From Bacteroidota bacterium (GTDB lineage: Bacteria; Bacteroidota; Bacteroidia; Chitinophagales; LD1), in the NCBI GenBank assembly GCA_947479455.1, contig CANJZE010000004.1:62001-126000 (forward strand): a DNA stretch of 64,000 nt, read 5' to 3'. The notes under the pieces are model-generated. The model was not told the DNA's origin, ran no database searches, and saw nothing but the letters and a program-made list of their open reading frames with translations. Positions within the stretch are counted from its first letter, which is position 1. Each line of letters opens with the position of its first letter. Below are positions 35,442 to 43,841 of this stretch, piece by piece. The translations under genes were made by a program, and so were the position numbers.

Positions 35442-35814
35442 CGTATGTTTCATCCCGATGCTTCATCGGGAGTGGTCACCGCTTTGTAGAAAAAGTAAAA
35501 ACAAAAAAACACGCAGCCCCTTAGGGGCAATGCCATTTAGTTAAGGATTTATTGCACCGCCCTTCAGGGCGGTGATGAAATTGCAAATAGAAAACAGGGC
35601 TTTAGCCCAATTGATGATTTGGCTAAAGCCACTGTAGTGGTGTTTGTTTTTATCCATCCCATAAATGGGATGGTAATTAATTGCCTTAAAAGCTATTGAC
35701 TGTCGCTTAACTTAATGGCATTGCCCTACGGGACAAATAAAATATTTGCGACTTCATTTGTTTTTCTACAAAGCGGTAGTGGCTCCCGCGAAGAAACGCG
35801 GGATGAAACATACG
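35442..35814. repeat. 373-bp element with inverted ends and mirrored internal palindromes
   Basis: The roughly 500-bp gap 35381-35879 holds no gene. Its core starts 'CGTATGTTTCATCCCG' and ends with the complement. A further matched pair inside is 'ACCGCTTTGTAGAAAAA' (35478-35494) and its exact complement (35761-35777). A third pair is 'GGCAATGCCATTTAGTTAAG' (35526-35545) and a near complement 35706-35725. Between them lie short palindromes: CCGCCCTTCAGGGCGG, GGGCTTTAGCCC, CCACTGTAGTGG, ATCCCATAAATGGGAT. The whole could fold into one long branched stem. No ORF, no transposase. Confidence 0.8.
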
Positions 35815-35879
35815 CGACAAAAAACTAATTAGTACAGCTTAAAGATTTGTATCCTAACGATAGCTTCCTTCGGGGAGAT

Positions 35880-38777
35880 TTAGAGGGGTTGCTCCATGTA
35901 ACTCTCAATAGGCGGACAAGTGCAAATTAAATTTCTATCGCCATGGCTATTGTTTACACGCCCAACCGAAGGCCAGAATTTATTTTCAGCAGCAAATGGA
36001 AGCGGGAATGCTGCTTCTTCGCGCGTGTAAGGATGATTCCATTCGCTGGCGGTAACCATTGCAATTGTATGCGGAGCATTTTTTAATGGATTATCGGCAG
36101 CATCAATTTGCTTTTTCTCAATCGCATCAATCTCACCTTTAATTGCAATCAGCGCATCGCAGAATCTGTCTAACTCTGCCTTGTCTTCACTCTCAGTTGG
36201 TTCAATCATTAAAGTTCCTGCAACGGGGAAAGAAACTGTTGGTGCATGGAAACCATAATCAATTAAACGCTTCGCCACATCTTCCACTTCAACACCAACT
36301 GTATGTTTAAACGAACGGAAATCTAAAATCAATTCGTGCGCAACACGTCCGTGTTCTTTGCCTACATAAAGCACTTGGTAATATTCTTCCAAACGCGCCT
36401 TCATGTAATTCGCATTCAAGATGGCATACTTAGTTGCATCGGTTACACCGGTGCATCCTAACATGCGTATATAGCCGTAACTAATTAAAAGAATACTTGC
36501 ACTGCCATAAGGCGCAGAAGAAACTCCGTGAATCGCTTTCTCTCCACCGGTCTTTGCAACTGCATTTCCCGGAAGATAAGGTGCCAAGTGTTTTGCAACA
36601 CAAATAGGTCCCATGCCGGGTCCGCCACCACCGTGAGGAATAGCAAATGTTTTGTGTAGGTTGATGTGGTTTACATCGGCACCAATCAAACCCGGAGCGG
36701 TTAAACCAACTTGTGCGTTTAGGTTCGCGCCATCCATATAAACCTGTCCGCCATTGGCGTGAATTACTTCGCAAACATCTTTGATAGCACTTTCAAACAC
36801 ACCGTGGGTAGAAGGATAGGTAACCATTAGGCAGCAGAGATTGTCTTTGTGTTCTTCTGCTTTCTTCAGCAAATCATTGAAGTCAATATTGCCGTGAGAA
36901 TCGGTTGCTACTACTACTACTTTCAAACCTGCCATTACAGCGGTTGCCGGATTTGTTCCGTGTGCCGATGCAGGAATAAGCGCAACATCGCGATGACCTT
37001 GACCAATATCTTTTTGATAAGCGCGGATAACCAACAAGCCCGCATACTCACCTTGTGCTCCACTGTTTGGTTGAAGTGAAGTAGCTGCGAAAGCAGTTAT
37101 CTCACTCAAATAATTTTCGAGAGCCGTGATAATTTCTAAGTAACCGGTTGCCTGCGACTTAGGAGCAAACGGATGAATATTTGCAAACTCCGCCCAACTG
37201 ATTGGTTCTAATTCTGCTGCAGCATTTAATTTCATGGTGCAAGAACCAAGCGCAATCATTGATTTGGTGAGCGACAAATCTTTGTTCTCCAAACTCTTGA
37301 TATAACGCATTAACTGGCTTTCGCTTTTGTGCGTGTTGAACACGGGATGTGTTAAGTAAGTCGAAGTTCTTTTTAATGAAGCAGGAAGGTCTAAAGGTTG
37401 TGGTGCATAACGGTAAATATCAAAGGTGTAATCATCTTTACCTACTGCACAAGCAAATACGTTCACAATATCTACTACATCTTCGGGTTGTGTGGTTTCA
37501 TCTAAAGAAATTGAAATGCCCGTTTCATTGTAATAGAAATTCATTTCCTTATTCACCGCGAGTTGATGAATGAAATCATGCTTCTGGTCTTGTCCGGTAG
37601 TATCAATCTTCAACGTATCGAAATGATGTTGATTGGAAATTTTAAAACCGAGGTGATGCAATTCTTTTTTAAGAATTGAAGCAAGTGTATAAACGCGTAG
37701 TGCAATATTCTTTACGCCAGCTGCACCGTGATAAACGCCATACATTCCTGACATGATTGCAAGAAGAGCTTGTGCCGTGCAAATGTTAGAAGTAGCTTTC
37801 TCTCTGCGGATATGTTGCTCTCTTGTTTGCAAAGCCATACGTAAAGCCGGTTTGCCTTGTGAGTCAACACTAACACCGATGATACGTCCCGGTAAAATTC
37901 TTTTGTAATCATCTTTAGTAGCAAAGAAAGCGGCATGAGGTCCACCATAACCCATTGGCACACCAAAGCGTTGAGAATTACCTACCACGCAATCAGCACC
38001 GAACTCGCCTGGAGGAGTTAATAAAGTAAGCGCGAGTAAATCAGTTGCTACACATACATAACATTCCAACGCGTGGCATTTTTCGGTAAAGGTTTTATAA
38101 TCCAAAACACTCCCGTCCATTGCAGGATATTGCAATAAAGCACCGAAGAAATCTTTATCTAATGCAACTGTGTTATGGTCATCAATAACTACTTCAATTC
38201 CTAAAACACCGGCACGGGTTTTAATAACATCAATAGTTTGCGGCAAGCATAAACTTGATACGAAGAACTTATTGTGCAATGCATCCTTCTTATTCTTTAC
38301 TCCCCAAAACATGTGCATGGCTTCAGCCGCTGCTGTTCCTTCATCAAGTAATGATGCGTTTGCAATTGGCATACCGGTTAGGTCGCTCACCATGGTTTGA
38401 AAATTCAAGAGCGCTTCTAATCTGCCTTGTGCAATTTCTGCCTGATAAGGTGTGTATTGCGTGTACCATCCCGGGTTTTCTAAAATGTTTCTGCGGATAG
38501 CAGCCGGTGTAATGTTGTTGTAATAACCTAAACCGATATAAGAACGAAACACTTTGTTCTTTGCAGCTTTCTTTTTCAATTCGCGCAGATAATTGTATTC
38601 GCTTTGTGCATCGGGCAGGTTCAGTTTTTCTTTTCTGCGGATGTTCTGCGGAACAGTTTCTGAAATTAAATCTTCCAGACTGTTTACTCCGATTGCTTTC
38701 AGCATTTCGGCAGTTTGGTTTTCATCGGGTCCAATGTGGCGGTTTACAAAGTAGTCGGTTGAGCGCAGATTAAGCAT
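35880..38777 (-). CDS. gcvP: Glycine dehydrogenase (decarboxylating), P protein, single chain
   Basis: 965 residues, the full-length fused form (no gcvPA/gcvPB split). It starts '[17 protein letters not shown]' and contains '[20 protein letters not shown]', '[13 protein letters not shown]', the PLP-lysine motif '[20 protein letters not shown]' and the C-terminal '[19 protein letters not shown]'. It decarboxylates glycine and passes the aminomethyl group to the lipoyl H protein. The other glycine-cleavage genes are not in the window. Monocistronic as far as seen; a TATTTTCG -7-like box lies about 35 nt upstream. Confidence 0.96.
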   Translation of the reverse strand: MLNLRSTDYFVNRHIGPDENQTAEMLKAIGVNSLEDLISETVPQNIRRKEKLNLPDAQSEYNYLRELKKKAAKNKVFRSYIGLGYYNNITPAAIRRNILENPGWYTQYTPYQAEIAQGRLEALLNFQTMVSDLTGMPIANASLLDEGTAAAEAMHMFWGVKNKKDALHNKFFVSSLCLPQTIDVIKTRAGVLGIEVVIDDHNTVALDKDFFGALLQYPAMDGSVLDYKTFTEKCHALECYVCVATDLLALTLLTPPGEFGADCVVGNSQRFGVPMGYGGPHAAFFATKDDYKRILPGRIIGVSVDSQGKPALRMALQTREQHIRREKATSNICTAQALLAIMSGMYGVYHGAAGVKNIALRVYTLASILKKELHHLGFKISNQHHFDTLKIDTTGQDQKHDFIHQLAVNKEMNFYYNETGISISLDETTQPEDVVDIVNVFACAVGKDDYTFDIYRYAPQPLDLPASLKRTSTYLTHPVFNTHKSESQLMRYIKSLENKDLSLTKSMIALGSCTMKLNAAAELEPISWAEFANIHPFAPKSQATGYLEIITALENYLSEITAFAATSLQPNSGAQGEYAGLLVIRAYQKDIGQGHRDVALIPASAHGTNPATAVMAGLKVVVVATDSHGNIDFNDLLKKAEEHKDNLCCLMVTYPSTHGVFESAIKDVCEVIHANGGQVYMDGANLNAQVGLTAPGLIGADVNHINLHKTFAIPHGGGGPGMGPICVAKHLAPYLPGNAVAKTGGEKAIHGVSSAPYGSASILLISYGYIRMLGCTGVTDATKYAILNANYMKARLEEYYQVLYVGKEHGRVAHELILDFRSFKHTVGVEVEDVAKRLIDYGFHAPTVSFPVAGTLMIEPTESEDKAELDRFCDALIAIKGEIDAIEKKQIDAADNPLKNAPHTIAMVTASEWNHPYTREEAAFPLPFAAENKFWPSVGRVNNSHGDRNLICTCPPIESYMEQPL

Positions 38778-38884
38778 GTTTACTCGTAGTTAGTAGTTTG
38801 AATAATGGGCGCGAAAATAATAAAGCAGCGAACTAAATTTTGGGATGAAAACGGATGTTCACAAATTCTAAGAAGCAGGGGCTT

Positions 38885-38933
38885 TCATGCTGAGCTTGTC
38901 GAAGCGTACCCTTTGACAAGCTCAGGGTGACAA
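38885..38933. repeat. CTGAGCTTGTCGAAG repeat, full copy 4
   Basis: Arms 'CTGAGCTTGTCGAAG' and 'CTTTGACAAGCTCAG' around a short centre, flanked by TCATG/GGTGA. It lies in the 172-bp gap between gcvP and the GNAT gene. Confidence 0.8.
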
Positions 38934-38949
38934 GCCTTTCTGTACTAAA

Positions 38950-39540
38950 TTAAGTGGTAAGGTTTTGTAGATTTTTCTTCACCTTTTCCCATTCATCATT
39001 AATAATGCTGTAGACAGCGGTATAACGGAAAGTTCCGTTCTCCATTAACCTTTGCTTGCGCAGAATCCCTTCGAATTGTCCGCCTATTTTCTCAATGGCT
39101 TTTCGCGAACGAACATTCGTAGAAGTAGCTTTGAGCTGCACGCGAACCGTCTTCAGGATTTCAAAACAAAAGGTAAGCAGGAGCAATTTGCATTCAGTAT
39201 TTATTCCTGTTTTCCAGAAATCTTTTATCAACCAAGTTCTGCCAATTTCTAATTGACGGTCGGTAGTCTCCATATCATATAGCATGGTAGAGCCGATCAG
39301 CTTTTTAGATTCTTTATGGTAAACAACGAAAGGATAATAAGTTCCTTTTTCTCTTCCTGCCAATGCCGCATCGTAAGATGGAATAAATTTTTCGGGGTCA
39401 GAATAATCCTGAGGATAAAACTCCCACAAACTTTTGTCTTTTGCCAAGAGTAAAAGTTCATCATAATGCTCGCGTTCAAGCGGACGCAACTCAACGGTTC
39501 GTCCGATTAAAATGGTGGGATGTTTAATCCAATTGTTCAT
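38950..39540 (-). CDS. GNAT family N-acetyltransferase (RimJ/RimL-like)
   Basis: 196 residues of the Acetyltransf_3 type: 'TVELRPLEREHYDELLLLAK', 'FVVYHKESKKLIGSTMLYDM', 'LEIGRTWLIKDFWKTGINTE' (acetyl-CoA-binding region) and 'LKATSTNVRSRKAIEKIGGQ', with 'FEGILRKQRLMENGTFR' closing. Relatives acetylate ribosomal-protein N-termini, antibiotics or small amines. The target is unknown. Directly upstream is a degenerate copy of the palindromic repeat family. Confidence 0.87.
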   Translation of the reverse strand: MNNWIKHPTILIGRTVELRPLEREHYDELLLLAKDKSLWEFYPQDYSDPEKFIPSYDAALAGREKGTYYPFVVYHKESKKLIGSTMLYDMETTDRQLEIGRTWLIKDFWKTGINTECKLLLLTFCFEILKTVRVQLKATSTNVRSRKAIEKIGGQFEGILRKQRLMENGTFRYTAVYSIINDEWEKVKKNLQNLTT

Positions 39541-39562
39541 GATGCGAAAATAGATTTTGCTT

Positions 39563-39580
39563 GATGCTTCGACAAACTCA
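39563..39580. repeat. CTGAGCTTGTCGAAG repeat, degenerate copy 5
   Basis: 'GATGCTTCGACAAACTCA' is one arm only, 22 nt upstream of the GNAT start codon. On the minus strand it supplies TTTG 20 nt before a TATTTTCG box (39545-39552). Confidence 0.55.
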
Positions 39581-39649
39581 ATTACATATCGTCAAGCTGA
39601 TTTGACAAAAGTGCGCTTAAACATAATGCAGTCAATAGTTCTATCACTT

Positions 39650-39683
39650 TTACTTTCTTTTGGCTTGAACCAAAAGAAAGTAA
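39650..39683. repeat. Perfect 14-bp inverted repeat (TTACTTTCTTTTGG)
   Basis: Arms 'TTACTTTCTTTTGG' and 'CCAAAAGAAAGTAA' around the loop CTTGAA. It resembles the 'TTTGGCTTGAACCAAAAG' dispersed non-coding repeat known from many Gram-negative genomes. The 400-bp gap 39541-39940 holds this, copy 5 of the other family and the promoter below; I see no gene there. Confidence 0.75.
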
Positions 39684-39888
39684 CAAAGAAAAATTCACGA
39701 CTGTGTGACTTTTGGCTAAAAATCATTACAGAAACCTAAACTGCACAAACTCGCGCATCAAGAGTTGTAGTAATTAGATGGTTTTGGTTGGCGCTCAAAC
39801 AGTGCGCAGTTTTTAACGGTTTCCTTCATGATTTTTTTAACGCCAAAATTCACATGGGCATTCCTTAACATCCTTGGACAATCCCCGA

Positions 39889-39917
39889 TTGCAACTAGCA
39901 CATTTCTGATATTATTG
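39889..39917 (+). promoter_or_regulatory. Candidate promoter of the DUF2461 operon
   Basis: TTG (39889-39891), an 18-nt spacer, then TATTATTG (39910-39917), one mismatch from TAnnTTTG, 23 nt before the ATG. Confidence 0.4.
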
Positions 39918-39940
39918 CATGCTAAAATTCTGAAACGGCT

Positions 39941-40609
39941 ATGAAATATTTCTCTCCTGCATTTTTTAAATTTCTTGATGAGCTTTCAAAAAATAATAAC
40001 AAAGAATGGTTTGATGCGAATCGGCTTCGTTATGAAAGTGATGTGAAGCAACCGTTCCGCAAACTAGTGGAAGATTTAACTGCAAAACTTTCGAAAGAAA
40101 TTCCTGAACTCAATCAACAGGTGCACAAGGCTATCTTCCGCATTAACCGCGACATTCGTTTTGCAAAAGATAAATCGCCTTACAAGAATAATGTGGCGGC
40201 AGTTTTCAGTCGTAAGGGAACTCAGGATATTGATTTCCCGGGTTTCTATATTCATATCGGCTCAAAGGAAATTTTAGTGGGGGGAGGAAAGTATGAAGTG
40301 AGTAAAGAGCATTTGGCAAAAATTCGTCAGGAGATTTATTACAACAATGGCGGGTTCAAAAAAATACTCAACGAAAAAAGCTTTAAAGAAAAATACGGTA
40401 AGCTTGACGGAGAAAAGAATAAAGTGCTTCCAGCCGAATATAAAGAGTTTGAAAAAACGCAACCTTACATCGCCAACAAACAATTCTGGTATCACAGTTC
40501 GCTTACCCGAAAAGAAATCCTCAGCGATAAACTCGATACCATTTTATTATCCTACTTCAAAGCGGGAACGAAAATGAATAAGTTTCTGCTTGAAGCAATC
40601 AAAAGTTAA
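39941..40609 (+). CDS. DUF2461 family protein
   Basis: 222 residues, full-length DUF2461 (TIGR02453): 'FFKFLDELSKNNNKEWFDAN', 'RINRDIRFAKDKSPYKNNVA', 'GFYIHIGSKEILVGGGKYEV' and the closing 'LSDKLDTILLSYFKAGTKMN'. It is a soluble protein of unknown function found across bacteria and fungi. It is first in a three-gene run with the nucleoside-phosphorylase-like gene (5 nt gap) and the DUF4442 gene. Confidence 0.88.
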   Translation: MKYFSPAFFKFLDELSKNNNKEWFDANRLRYESDVKQPFRKLVEDLTAKLSKEIPELNQQVHKAIFRINRDIRFAKDKSPYKNNVAAVFSRKGTQDIDFPGFYIHIGSKEILVGGGKYEVSKEHLAKIRQEIYYNNGGFKKILNEKSFKEKYGKLDGEKNKVLPAEYKEFEKTQPYIANKQFWYHSSLTRKEILSDKLDTILLSYFKAGTKMNKFLLEAIKS

Positions 40610-40614
40610 GGTCA

Positions 40615-41292
40615 ATGAAATTACTTCTCTGTGTTTCTTCTCTTACTGATACTGAAACTTGCCTGAAACATTTTGCAGTAATGCTTGAAAAGAATGCTTC
40701 GTTCAGTTTTTTGTCCTCTGCAAAAATTCTTCATCACGAAATAGATATTTTAGAAACCGGAGTTGGTATATATCAAACCACTTATAAACTCACCAAAGTT
40801 TTATCGCAGCAGAAATATCATCTCGCACTCAAGCTTTCTTTAGGTAATTCTTACAAAGAAGAAATTTCTGTTGGTCGTGTACTTAATATCATCAATGAAA
40901 AACCGGGTGACTTCGGTATGCTCGAAAACGGAGAATGGAAAGACCATTACGATTTTGGTTTGCTGAAAAATACAGACGAGCCGCAAGTGCGTGGTGGTTT
41001 CATCAATATGACCAATGCATACATGAATGTTTTTGCTTCATTCAAAAAAGCGGTGGGCGTTACGGTGAACCACTACGCTGATGTAAACACCTTTCAAGTT
41101 CGGAAAGAAAAATATAAAGCCGATTGCGAAACAGGTGACGGACTAGGTTTTGTTTACCCCTGCCTATTCGAAAAGCAAAGCTTTTATCAATTGTGTTTTA
41201 TAGAGAGAAATCTTGTTTCAGGTGAAGCGGATTTTGAAAAAGCTAAAAATGCAATGAATGAAACATTGATAGATTTGATTCAGAAATTATAA
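40615..41292 (+). CDS. Nucleoside phosphorylase-like protein (futalosine hydrolase-like, divergent)
   Basis: 225 residues with the PNP/UDP-fold layout: 'ILETGVGIYQTTYKLTKVLS' (phosphate/substrate loop), 'HLALKLSLGNSYKEEISVGR' (in place of 'NxGxAG'), 'ADCETGDGLGFVYPC' (in place of 'VETMEGAAF' that holds the ribose-binding Glu), and a C-terminal helix. The nearest named relative I recognise is MqnB/futalosine hydrolase of Bacteroidota, which cuts futalosine in the alternative menaquinone route. Several usual residues differ, including the catalytic Asp region near the end, so activity is uncertain. Confidence 0.6.
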   Translation: MKLLLCVSSLTDTETCLKHFAVMLEKNASFSFLSSAKILHHEIDILETGVGIYQTTYKLTKVLSQQKYHLALKLSLGNSYKEEISVGRVLNIINEKPGDFGMLENGEWKDHYDFGLLKNTDEPQVRGGFINMTNAYMNVFASFKKAVGVTVNHYADVNTFQVRKEKYKADCETGDGLGFVYPCLFEKQSFYQLCFIERNLVSGEADFEKAKNAMNETLIDLIQKL

Positions 41293-41298
41293 ACACAT

Positions 41299-41841
41299 AT
41301 GCAAATGACGAACACAGAATTACTCGAACAATACCGCGAATGGAGAAAGAAGGAAGACCCGAAAACATTGAAGATGTTGAACAATGTTTTGGCGTTCGAA
41401 ATATTTTTGGCGGGCAGATTGCCAATGGGTTTTATTGCGGGACTGAAAGTAAAATCGGTTGATGCCAACCAATGTCAAATCAATGTTCCTTATCGTTGGG
41501 TAAATCAAAATCCATTCAAATCAACTTATTTCGCGGTTCTTTCAATGGCTGCCGAAATGAGTACAGGAATGATTGCCATGATGATGACTAACAATTCTAA
41601 ACCATCAGTTTCTATGTTGGTTACTCACCTCGAAGCTGATTTTGTAAAAAAAGCAACGGGCATTACCACTTTCACTTGTAATGACGGTAAAGCAATTAAT
41701 GATACTATAGAAAAAGCAATTCTTACAAAAGAAGGGCAAGCCTTTTCTGCTACAAGCGTGGGCACTTCTGCCAATGGCGAAATAGAAGCAAGATTCAAAG
41801 TGGAATGGAGTTTTAAAATGCGCAGCAACAAATCCAAATAA
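41299..41841 (+). CDS. DUF4442 hotdog-fold protein
   Basis: 180 residues with the DUF4442 version of the hotdog fold: 'LPMGFIAGLKVKSVDANQCQ', 'VPYRWVNQNPFKSTYFAVLS', 'MAAEMSTGMIAM' and 'VTHLEADFVKKATGITTFTC'. These are thioesterase-related proteins that probably act on acyl-CoA or acyl-ACP. No substrate is known. It is the last gene of the DUF2461 run, 6 nt after the previous stop, and is followed at once by a terminator. Confidence 0.82.
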   Translation: MQMTNTELLEQYREWRKKEDPKTLKMLNNVLAFEIFLAGRLPMGFIAGLKVKSVDANQCQINVPYRWVNQNPFKSTYFAVLSMAAEMSTGMIAMMMTNNSKPSVSMLVTHLEADFVKKATGITTFTCNDGKAINDTIEKAILTKEGQAFSATSVGTSANGEIEARFKVEWSFKMRSNKSK

Positions 41842-41843
41842 AC

Positions 41844-41872
41844 AAAGCGGGCCTTACGGGACCCGCTTTTAG
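41844..41872 (+). terminator. Rho-independent terminator
   Basis: 'AAAGCGGG' and 'CCCGCTTT' arms, plus inner CC/GG pairing around TTAC, followed by TTTT. It starts 2 nt after the DUF4442 stop. Confidence 0.85.
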
Positions 41873-41893
41873 CTTATTCATTAAATCTTAAAA

Positions 41894-42742
41894 TTATTTT
41901 GCCATTGCTAAGTTACCGCTGTTTACAGTAGCTATAGGAAGAATAGTTTCGTTTCCTTCAGCATTAATTGCTTTTACACGGTAGTAAGTCAAGTTGCTGT
42001 TGATTTGAGTATCGGTATAAGTCATTGCTACATCTGCACTTTTATTCACGTTAACCATTTGAAGTAAAGAGTAGTTCTTGCCATCGCTGCTTTTTTCTAC
42101 CGAAAAAATTGAAACATCAACTTTAGTTGGGTTTACAACATTCAATACCACACTGTTTGCATTTAAGATAGCATCTAAGTTGAAGGGTGAAGAAGCAGTA
42201 GCTTGATTCTCGATTGAGTTCGCGAAAAACATTCTTACATCAGAACCAATCTTTGCTTTAGAAGAAGAAGAAACATTGTTGTTTACAAAGTAAGCACCAC
42301 CTTTTCCGGCAACTTCACCTGCAATATTATTAAAGTTGTTTCCGGCAGTTACATTGTTGTTGTTCGCTATGTTGCCTTTGTTATCAATATCCATCATGGC
42401 TTCTAAAATCAAATTGTTGTTTATAGTTCCTTCGTTAATAATTCTCTTTAATACTGTGTTGCCGTTGTTTACAAAAGTTCCGCCTTTAGAAACCAGCATA
42501 TCTTTCATTCCTACCATTCCTGCTCCTTTCTCAATGGTTAACATTCCTTCTACTGTTATTGCTGTGTTTAAAGTTATTTGCCCGGTTACTACTACTATAT
42601 CTTCTGCTTTAATGGTTGAACCTGCATAGTCACCACCCCAAATGGCTGCATCGGTCCATTTACCTGAACCAACGGTATAAGTCTTAGCATTTGCCGAAGC
42701 TATCGTGAGAAGCGCTGCGATGATGGTGTAAACTTTTTTCAT
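41894..42742 (-). CDS. Secreted beta-rich repetitive protein of unknown function
   Basis: 282 residues from ATG 42742 with a signal peptide ('KKVYTIIAALLTIASANA'); upstream in-frame codons to 42841 would bury it. The mature protein begins with a 'GSGKWTDAAIWGGDY' block, the 'WTD..W' signature seen at the start of many secreted Bacteroidota repeat proteins, followed by stacked hydrophobic/Asn-rich strands ('NNGNTVLKRIINEGTINNNL') suggesting a beta-solenoid, and a C-terminal fibronectin-like domain ('DVSIFSVEKSSDGKNYSLLQ', 'TYYRVKAINAEGN'). No complete T9SS sorting domain is seen. Its upstream region contains three copies of a motif shared with the gene at 6660-7853. Confidence 0.65.
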   Translation of the reverse strand: MKKVYTIIAALLTIASANAKTYTVGSGKWTDAAIWGGDYAGSTIKAEDIVVVTGQITLNTAITVEGMLTIEKGAGMVGMKDMLVSKGGTFVNNGNTVLKRIINEGTINNNLILEAMMDIDNKGNIANNNNVTAGNNFNNIAGEVAGKGGAYFVNNNVSSSSKAKIGSDVRMFFANSIENQATASSPFNLDAILNANSVVLNVVNPTKVDVSIFSVEKSSDGKNYSLLQMVNVNKSADVAMTYTDTQINSNLTYYRVKAINAEGNETILPIATVNSGNLAMAK

Positions 42743-42799
42743 GATTTGGGATTTAAAATTGAATCTATGTGTGTGTTTACGCTCCCAATTGTAAAAAGG

Positions 42800-42888
42800 T
42801 TTCACTTGTTCCTTACAAACTTTTACTTGTATGCAGTTCACACCTGAAAATCAAGTAGTAAGGTATGATTTTACGAGCCTTTACTTGT
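42800..42888 (-). promoter_or_regulatory. Candidate operator array TTACRARYYTTTACTTGT (copies B1-B3)
   Basis: 'TTACGAGCCTTTACTTGT' (42871-42888) and 'TTACAAACTTTTACTTGT' (42813-42830) are 15/18 identical. A weaker copy ends with TTTCACTTGT at 42809, exactly 21 nt before the end of the second. All have the same orientation, upstream of the gene at 41894-42742. The rest of the 277-bp gap to 43019 holds more ACAAG/CTTGT words but no gene. Confidence 0.45.
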
Positions 42889-43019
42889 TGAAATCATGAT
42901 AAACAAGAAGCAGATTGAACAAGACAACATGTAACCTTTTTAGGCAGGTTTAAAAAGGTCAACAACAAAAAACTTGTTGCTCAGTTTTAAAGAGCAGTAA
43001 TTTCGAAAAGGTGAAGTTT

Positions 43020-43817
43020 TTAAAAAATTTCTACCACACCTTTTTGCCAAATAAAGCTATGGCAACGTTTATCAAGTGCAACATATATGCAAGAAAGCAA
43101 GAAGCCACTTCTGAAAATTGCATCGGGAAATGCAAGGAGATAGGATAGATAAACCACGAAGCAAAGCCACAAACTTCCAACTATGGCCGCAGGTCGCGAA
43201 AGAATTCCTGTAACCAACATGAAACCCATTACAGTGTCTGTAAAACCGCTGTAATAGACTACCGCGTTAGCCGTATCCTCGCTTAACACTTGTTTTGCCA
43301 ATTCAATATGGCCGCCTTTTAACCCAAAGAAACCGATGGATGCAAGACCATGTGCCAAAAAAGCGAAGCCTATGCCAATTCGCAGTAACGCATATTTCTT
43401 TTTGTTGTAAGTGAAATAAACCCAAAGAAAAATCGTATAAAATATCCAGGAAAATCTACGGAACGATTCAGCAATACCAAAGAAAGATCCTGTTTTATGA
43501 TGATAGTACAGGTAACCAGCACCCGCTACTAAAGTCAAATAGACCAATGCGAAACCAAGCACATATCGAGGAAAAAAACCTGAAAGAATAATAAACGCCA
43601 TTAGAATATCGAATGCGCCTTGAAACTGAAGAAATCTTGCCGTTTCAATTCCGAAAAAATTGATGGAATCAAAAATATGGTAGTGCAGTTCGTACCCAGG
43701 GCTATACCCTAAGGAAACTAGACCATGACCCAAGAACACCAAAAACAGCATGGTCCGAAAAAAAACGATGGTATTCTCTACAATGAATTGTTGCAATTGC
43801 TGCAAACGCAGTACCAT
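43020..43817 (-). CDS. DoxX-like membrane protein with internal duplication
   Basis: 265 residues with about eight membrane helices in two similar halves. Residues about 18-115 contain 'FLGHGLVSLGYSPGYEL' and 'FQGAFDILMAFIILSGFFPR'; residues about 145-255 contain 'FLAHGLASIGFFGLKGG' and 'YSGFTDTVMGFMLVTGILSR'. Each half looks like a DoxX-type four-helix unit. The function is unknown; DoxX-like proteins are linked to quinone or thiol redox. It lies 24 nt downstream of the PAP2-like gene on the same strand. Confidence 0.6.
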   Translation of the reverse strand: MVLRLQQLQQFIVENTIVFFRTMLFLVFLGHGLVSLGYSPGYELHYHIFDSINFFGIETARFLQFQGAFDILMAFIILSGFFPRYVLGFALVYLTLVAGAGYLYYHHKTGSFFGIAESFRRFSWIFYTIFLWVYFTYNKKKYALLRIGIGFAFLAHGLASIGFFGLKGGHIELAKQVLSEDTANAVVYYSGFTDTVMGFMLVTGILSRPAAIVGSLWLCFVVYLSYLLAFPDAIFRSGFLLSCIYVALDKRCHSFIWQKGVVEIF

Positions 43818-43841
43818 GGTTTGAATTATTGATGAAACGAG

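Noticed and set aside
39557-39739. 60-codon plus-strand ORF in the gap before the DUF2461 gene
   Set aside because: It runs through two repeat families and has no protein-like composition or start site.
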